64,000 nt of DNA from Acidobacteriota bacterium. GTDB taxonomy: Bacteria; Acidobacteriota; Terriglobia; Acidiferrales; UBA7541. Positions 62,232 to 64,000 of the stretch are shown here, in pieces (positions within the stretch are counted from its first letter, which is position 1; each line of letters begins with the position of its first letter). The position numbers and the translations under genes are program-made. The notes under the pieces were generated by a model, which made no database searches, was not told where the DNA came from, and saw only the letters and a program-made list of their open reading frames with translations. The stretch covers positions 82,387 to 146,386 of the forward strand of contig QHYH01000100.1 of NCBI GenBank assembly GCA_003223215.1. Reading direction: 5' to 3'.

Positions 62232-62491
62232 TGTAGGTTCCTCGGTCTTTTAGACAGAATCCGCCGTCAGTGGGCGAGGTCGGCATTACTCTCGTTGTTT
62301 TCTCGCTTCGCCCCCTGGGATGCCAACAGAATTTAGCGTTATTCCGCTCGTCCCCATAATGCGGGAAGCATAACGTGGATAACTCCAAAAGGAAATCCGA
62401 GGCGCTCGCGATTTCACAACCTCGCCGCGCGCGTAGGCCACGCGTCGTGAAGAGTCTCCTGCGCAGAGGGTTCGGGGAAGCGTCACGATTG

Positions 62492-62758
62492 CTAAATGTC
62501 GCTCGTGGTCCCTCGCCACCACTCATCCAGTTTTTCCCCATACGCGTACACCGTGGCACCACGCGCGTGCTGGTGACGCAGGATGGGCAGCCCTTCATCC
62601 TTCTCCCATCTCTGCACGCACCGGATCGAACGCCGAAGATAAGACGCGATCTCTTTCCAGCTATCCAGTCGCTTGCACGCGCTTGACGGGATGCTCTCCC
62701 CGCAGTGTCGGGCCACTGTCGATTTCATCTCAGCTTGCTGAATCTCCACGGATTTCAT
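62492..62758 (-). CDS. Short HTH DNA-binding protein
   Basis: 88 residues with RLDSWKEIASYLRRSIRCVQRWEKDEGLPILRHQHARGATVYAYGEKLDEWW, the MerR-like/excisionase-like HTH that usually begins longer TPR-type regulators in Acidobacteriota. Here it stands alone, so it is either a natural single-domain form or a truncated gene. The ATG overlaps the stop of the upstream lipoprotein gene by ATGA and has GGAGG 7 bases upstream, indicating translational coupling. Confidence 0.75.
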   Translation of the reverse strand: MKSVEIQQAEMKSTVARHCGESIPSSACKRLDSWKEIASYLRRSIRCVQRWEKDEGLPILRHQHARGATVYAYGEKLDEWWRGTTSDI

Positions 62759-63405
62759 TGCTCTTCCTCCTCAACCCGCTGCTTCTCCAGCAACAGCGGA
62801 TCGGCAAACGCCTCATCGTCGTTCGCATGGCAAGACACCAGCGCTTGCACTTCCTCCGTCGTTCCTGTCAGCAGCAGCGCATCATCCGCCTTCACGTACG
62901 GTGTATCGACGCTCTTTTCCTGGATCTTCGCCTTCAGCCAGCTTGCGCTCAAAAATGCCATTTGGATCGAATCCTGTTTGATCTCCAAGCGCGCGATGGT
63001 ATGCGCTCGCATAAAATGGACGCTGTAAAAGTCGCTCCCCTCCTTGCTGCTTCGGGGATAAATGTCCAGAAACCAGAACACTCCAAGCCGCACGACGCGC
63101 GCATCGAATTCACCCGACACTTCCTTGTCTCCGTCCTTTTCCTTTACTACCAGCTTGTACTCTTTCTCCTTCCCCTTCTCTTTTCCTTGTTCGAACGAGA
63201 ACGTCACATCTCCTTCTTCGTCGCTCCATGTCCCGTTCAATCTGGAATCGGCATCCAAATCTAGCTGGGTGTAAAGGGGCTGAAGCGACACAACAAACGG
63301 ATTCCCGTCGCTGTCACACCCGGTCAGAACAATACTCACCAGCGCCAGCGCAGCTCCTAGTAGCCGAGTCCACCGCCAATACCCTTTACCCGTTTCTTTA
63401 GCCAT
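62755..63405 (-). CDS. Lipoprotein
   Basis: 216 residues. The N-terminus has a lipoprotein signal with LVSIVLTGCDSDG, the Cys being the lipidation site, followed by Asp at +2, which in E. coli-type sorting favours the inner membrane. The mature part contains LNGTWSDEEGDVTFSFEQGKE and a Lys/Glu-rich stretch, then FWFLDIYPRSSKEGSDFYSVHFMRAHTIARLEI. AGGAG lies 8 bases upstream of the ATG. It is the first gene of a two-gene operon with the HTH protein. Confidence 0.75.
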   Translation of the reverse strand: MAKETGKGYWRWTRLLGAALALVSIVLTGCDSDGNPFVVSLQPLYTQLDLDADSRLNGTWSDEEGDVTFSFEQGKEKGKEKEYKLVVKEKDGDKEVSGEFDARVVRLGVFWFLDIYPRSSKEGSDFYSVHFMRAHTIARLEIKQDSIQMAFLSASWLKAKIQEKSVDTPYVKADDALLLTGTTEEVQALVSCHANDDEAFADPLLLEKQRVEEEEQ

Positions 63406-63417
63406 AGTCGCACTCCT

Positions 63418-63810
63418 GTGCGCCGGTTAAACCGGCGAGGTTGTAGTGAATGAAAAAGTCACACGAAAGTGGAGTAGCGACCCACATCGGCCCCGAGTCA
63501 TGCGGAGCCGCTCGCGAGGGCGGCGTCGAAGCGTTGACAGGGGAACGTGCGGGCCGGGTATTTAGCCGCCTAAGAAACTCACTCCGGGACGCCGACGCTG
63601 TAGGAGTATGCGGAAGGCTCCATCGGGTGCACCGATATCGCGAGGTGTGCCAGAGTCCCGCGCGGTCAGAGACCCCGTGCACGCACGCAGACACCTCGCG
63701 CGGGAACCGGGAGATCCCAGGTCTGCCCAGGGCAGCAGTAGCCTTGGGACGCATCGGGAAGTCTAAGGACGCACGCCGATGACGAACGGACCATGTCAGA
63801 GGCGGTGAGC
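63418..63810 (+). mobile_element. GC-rich structured segment, possibly a 5' group II intron fragment
   Basis: The segment begins with GTGCG (the usual group II 5' end is GUGYG) and a CGCCGG/CCGGCG hairpin. Many local stems follow: ATCGG/CCGAT (63622-63636), CGCGAGGTGT with ACACCTCGCG (63639-63648 with 63691-63700) and CTGCC/GGCAG (63723-63735). Phrases such as AAAGTGGAGTAGCGACCCAC and TAAGAAACTC recall domain I of bacterial introns. No reverse transcriptase frame and no domain V are visible before 63840, so it would be truncated. It lies 12 bases upstream of the lipoprotein start, antisense to it. Another structured RNA is possible. Confidence 0.4.
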
Positions 63811-63843
63811 GACTGTGCCATTTTAGCGGTCCATTTAGGGCCA

Positions 63844-63975
63844 CCCCTTTCCCTCTTGTCGAGGATCTCAGAACGGTCCTCGCCGTGAAGGGTTCGCTTC
63901 GCCGCGCAACACCGGCGCGCCCTTGACCGCTGCGGGCCGTTCTGAGAGAACACCCCCTTCCAAGAGGGAAAGGGG
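63844..63975. repeat. MITE-like nested inverted repeat
   Basis: CCCCTTTCCCTCTTG (63844-63858) and CAAGAGGGAAAGGGG (63961-63975) are perfect 15-base inverted copies. Inside them TCTCAGAACGG (63866-63876) pairs with CCGTTCTGAGA (63938-63948). The 132-base unit could fold into a long hairpin. No coding capacity is seen. A miniature transposable element or a palindromic dispersed repeat is the likeliest explanation. Confidence 0.6.
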
Positions 63976-64000
63976 CAGAGTGAAAAGTAACCAGACCACC

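Noticed and set aside
63398..63844. A 148-codon minus-strand open frame at the right end
   Set aside because: It is Arg/Ser/Pro-rich and runs through the structured GC-rich segment; the open frame is a by-product of base composition.
1..64000. CRISPR array, rRNA, full tRNA or riboswitch
   Set aside because: I found no regular repeat-spacer pattern, no complete cloverleaf and no conserved rRNA or riboswitch core on either strand.

Overview
The window looks like a chromosomal piece of an Acidobacteriota genome, probably a soil member of the Terriglobia. The pointers are family content: an Oar-like TonB-dependent receptor of about 1060 residues, a seven-repeat SBBP protein with a Gly-rich C-terminal tail, a sortilin/VPS10-type BNR-repeat protein, a CehA/McbA-type metallohydrolase, a DUF2934 protein and short one-domain HTH proteins. 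I saw no tRNA, rRNA, CRISPR array, phage gene or intact insertion sequence. No 16S or marker gene fixes the taxon, so the assignment is an inference.

Layout. At 1-7.3 kb there is a truncated secreted protein, a PLP-dependent D-threonine aldolase-like enzyme flanked by two copies of a promoter/small-RNA/terminator module, an SDR oxidoreductase, a tandem PilZ protein and glycogen branching enzyme. At 7.2-13.4 kb there are a protein-kinase fragment, a frame-disrupted sortilin-like gene, gamma-glutamyltransferase and a small secreted protein. At 13.5-18.9 kb a minus-strand cluster encodes an RpiR-type regulator, a VanX-type D-Ala-D-Ala dipeptidase and a fusion of a PBP4-type carboxypeptidase with a D-aminoacylase-like domain; this reads as a periplasmic peptidoglycan-peptide recycling locus. 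At 19-24.4 kb is ilvDBNC, preceded by an unlisted 39-codon leader peptide and a three-segment attenuator.

At 24.5-43.4 kb are a truncated flavoprotein, YceI, a broken cupredoxin, DUF480, the TonB receptor, a receiver-like protein, a secreted lipoprotein-sorting-like protein, an alpha/beta hydrolase with protoporphyrinogen oxidase, an acyl-ligase/carrier/acyltransferase fusion, a VTT-domain membrane protein, the CehA-like protein and a SpoIIE-type phosphatase. At 43.9-55.5 kb a long plus-strand run holds a zinc alcohol dehydrogenase, several decayed genes (cysteine hydrolase, DoxX, GT2), a GT87-type mannosyltransferase, and then a tightly packed set of VOC, MBL-fold, cupin, NTF2-like, DoxX, DUF2934, MOSC/ferredoxin-reductase and peroxiredoxin genes that looks like a small-molecule stress or detoxification module. 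At 55.5-64 kb are a fragment of an M3 peptidase near a short tRNA-Ser-like sequence, secreted proteins, the SBBP protein, a minus-strand lipoprotein/HTH pair, and at the end a GC-rich structured segment that may be the 5' part of a group II intron, plus a MITE-like inverted repeat.

A recurring theme is decay: at least eight loci carry single-base or short deletions that break otherwise recognisable proteins. Either this is a region of real pseudogenisation or the assembly has indel errors; read-level data would decide. The strongest regulatory observations are the duplicated small-RNA module, the ilv attenuator, and a repeated pattern in which the Shine-Dalgarno sequence is followed by its own complement directly before the ATG of secreted-protein genes.
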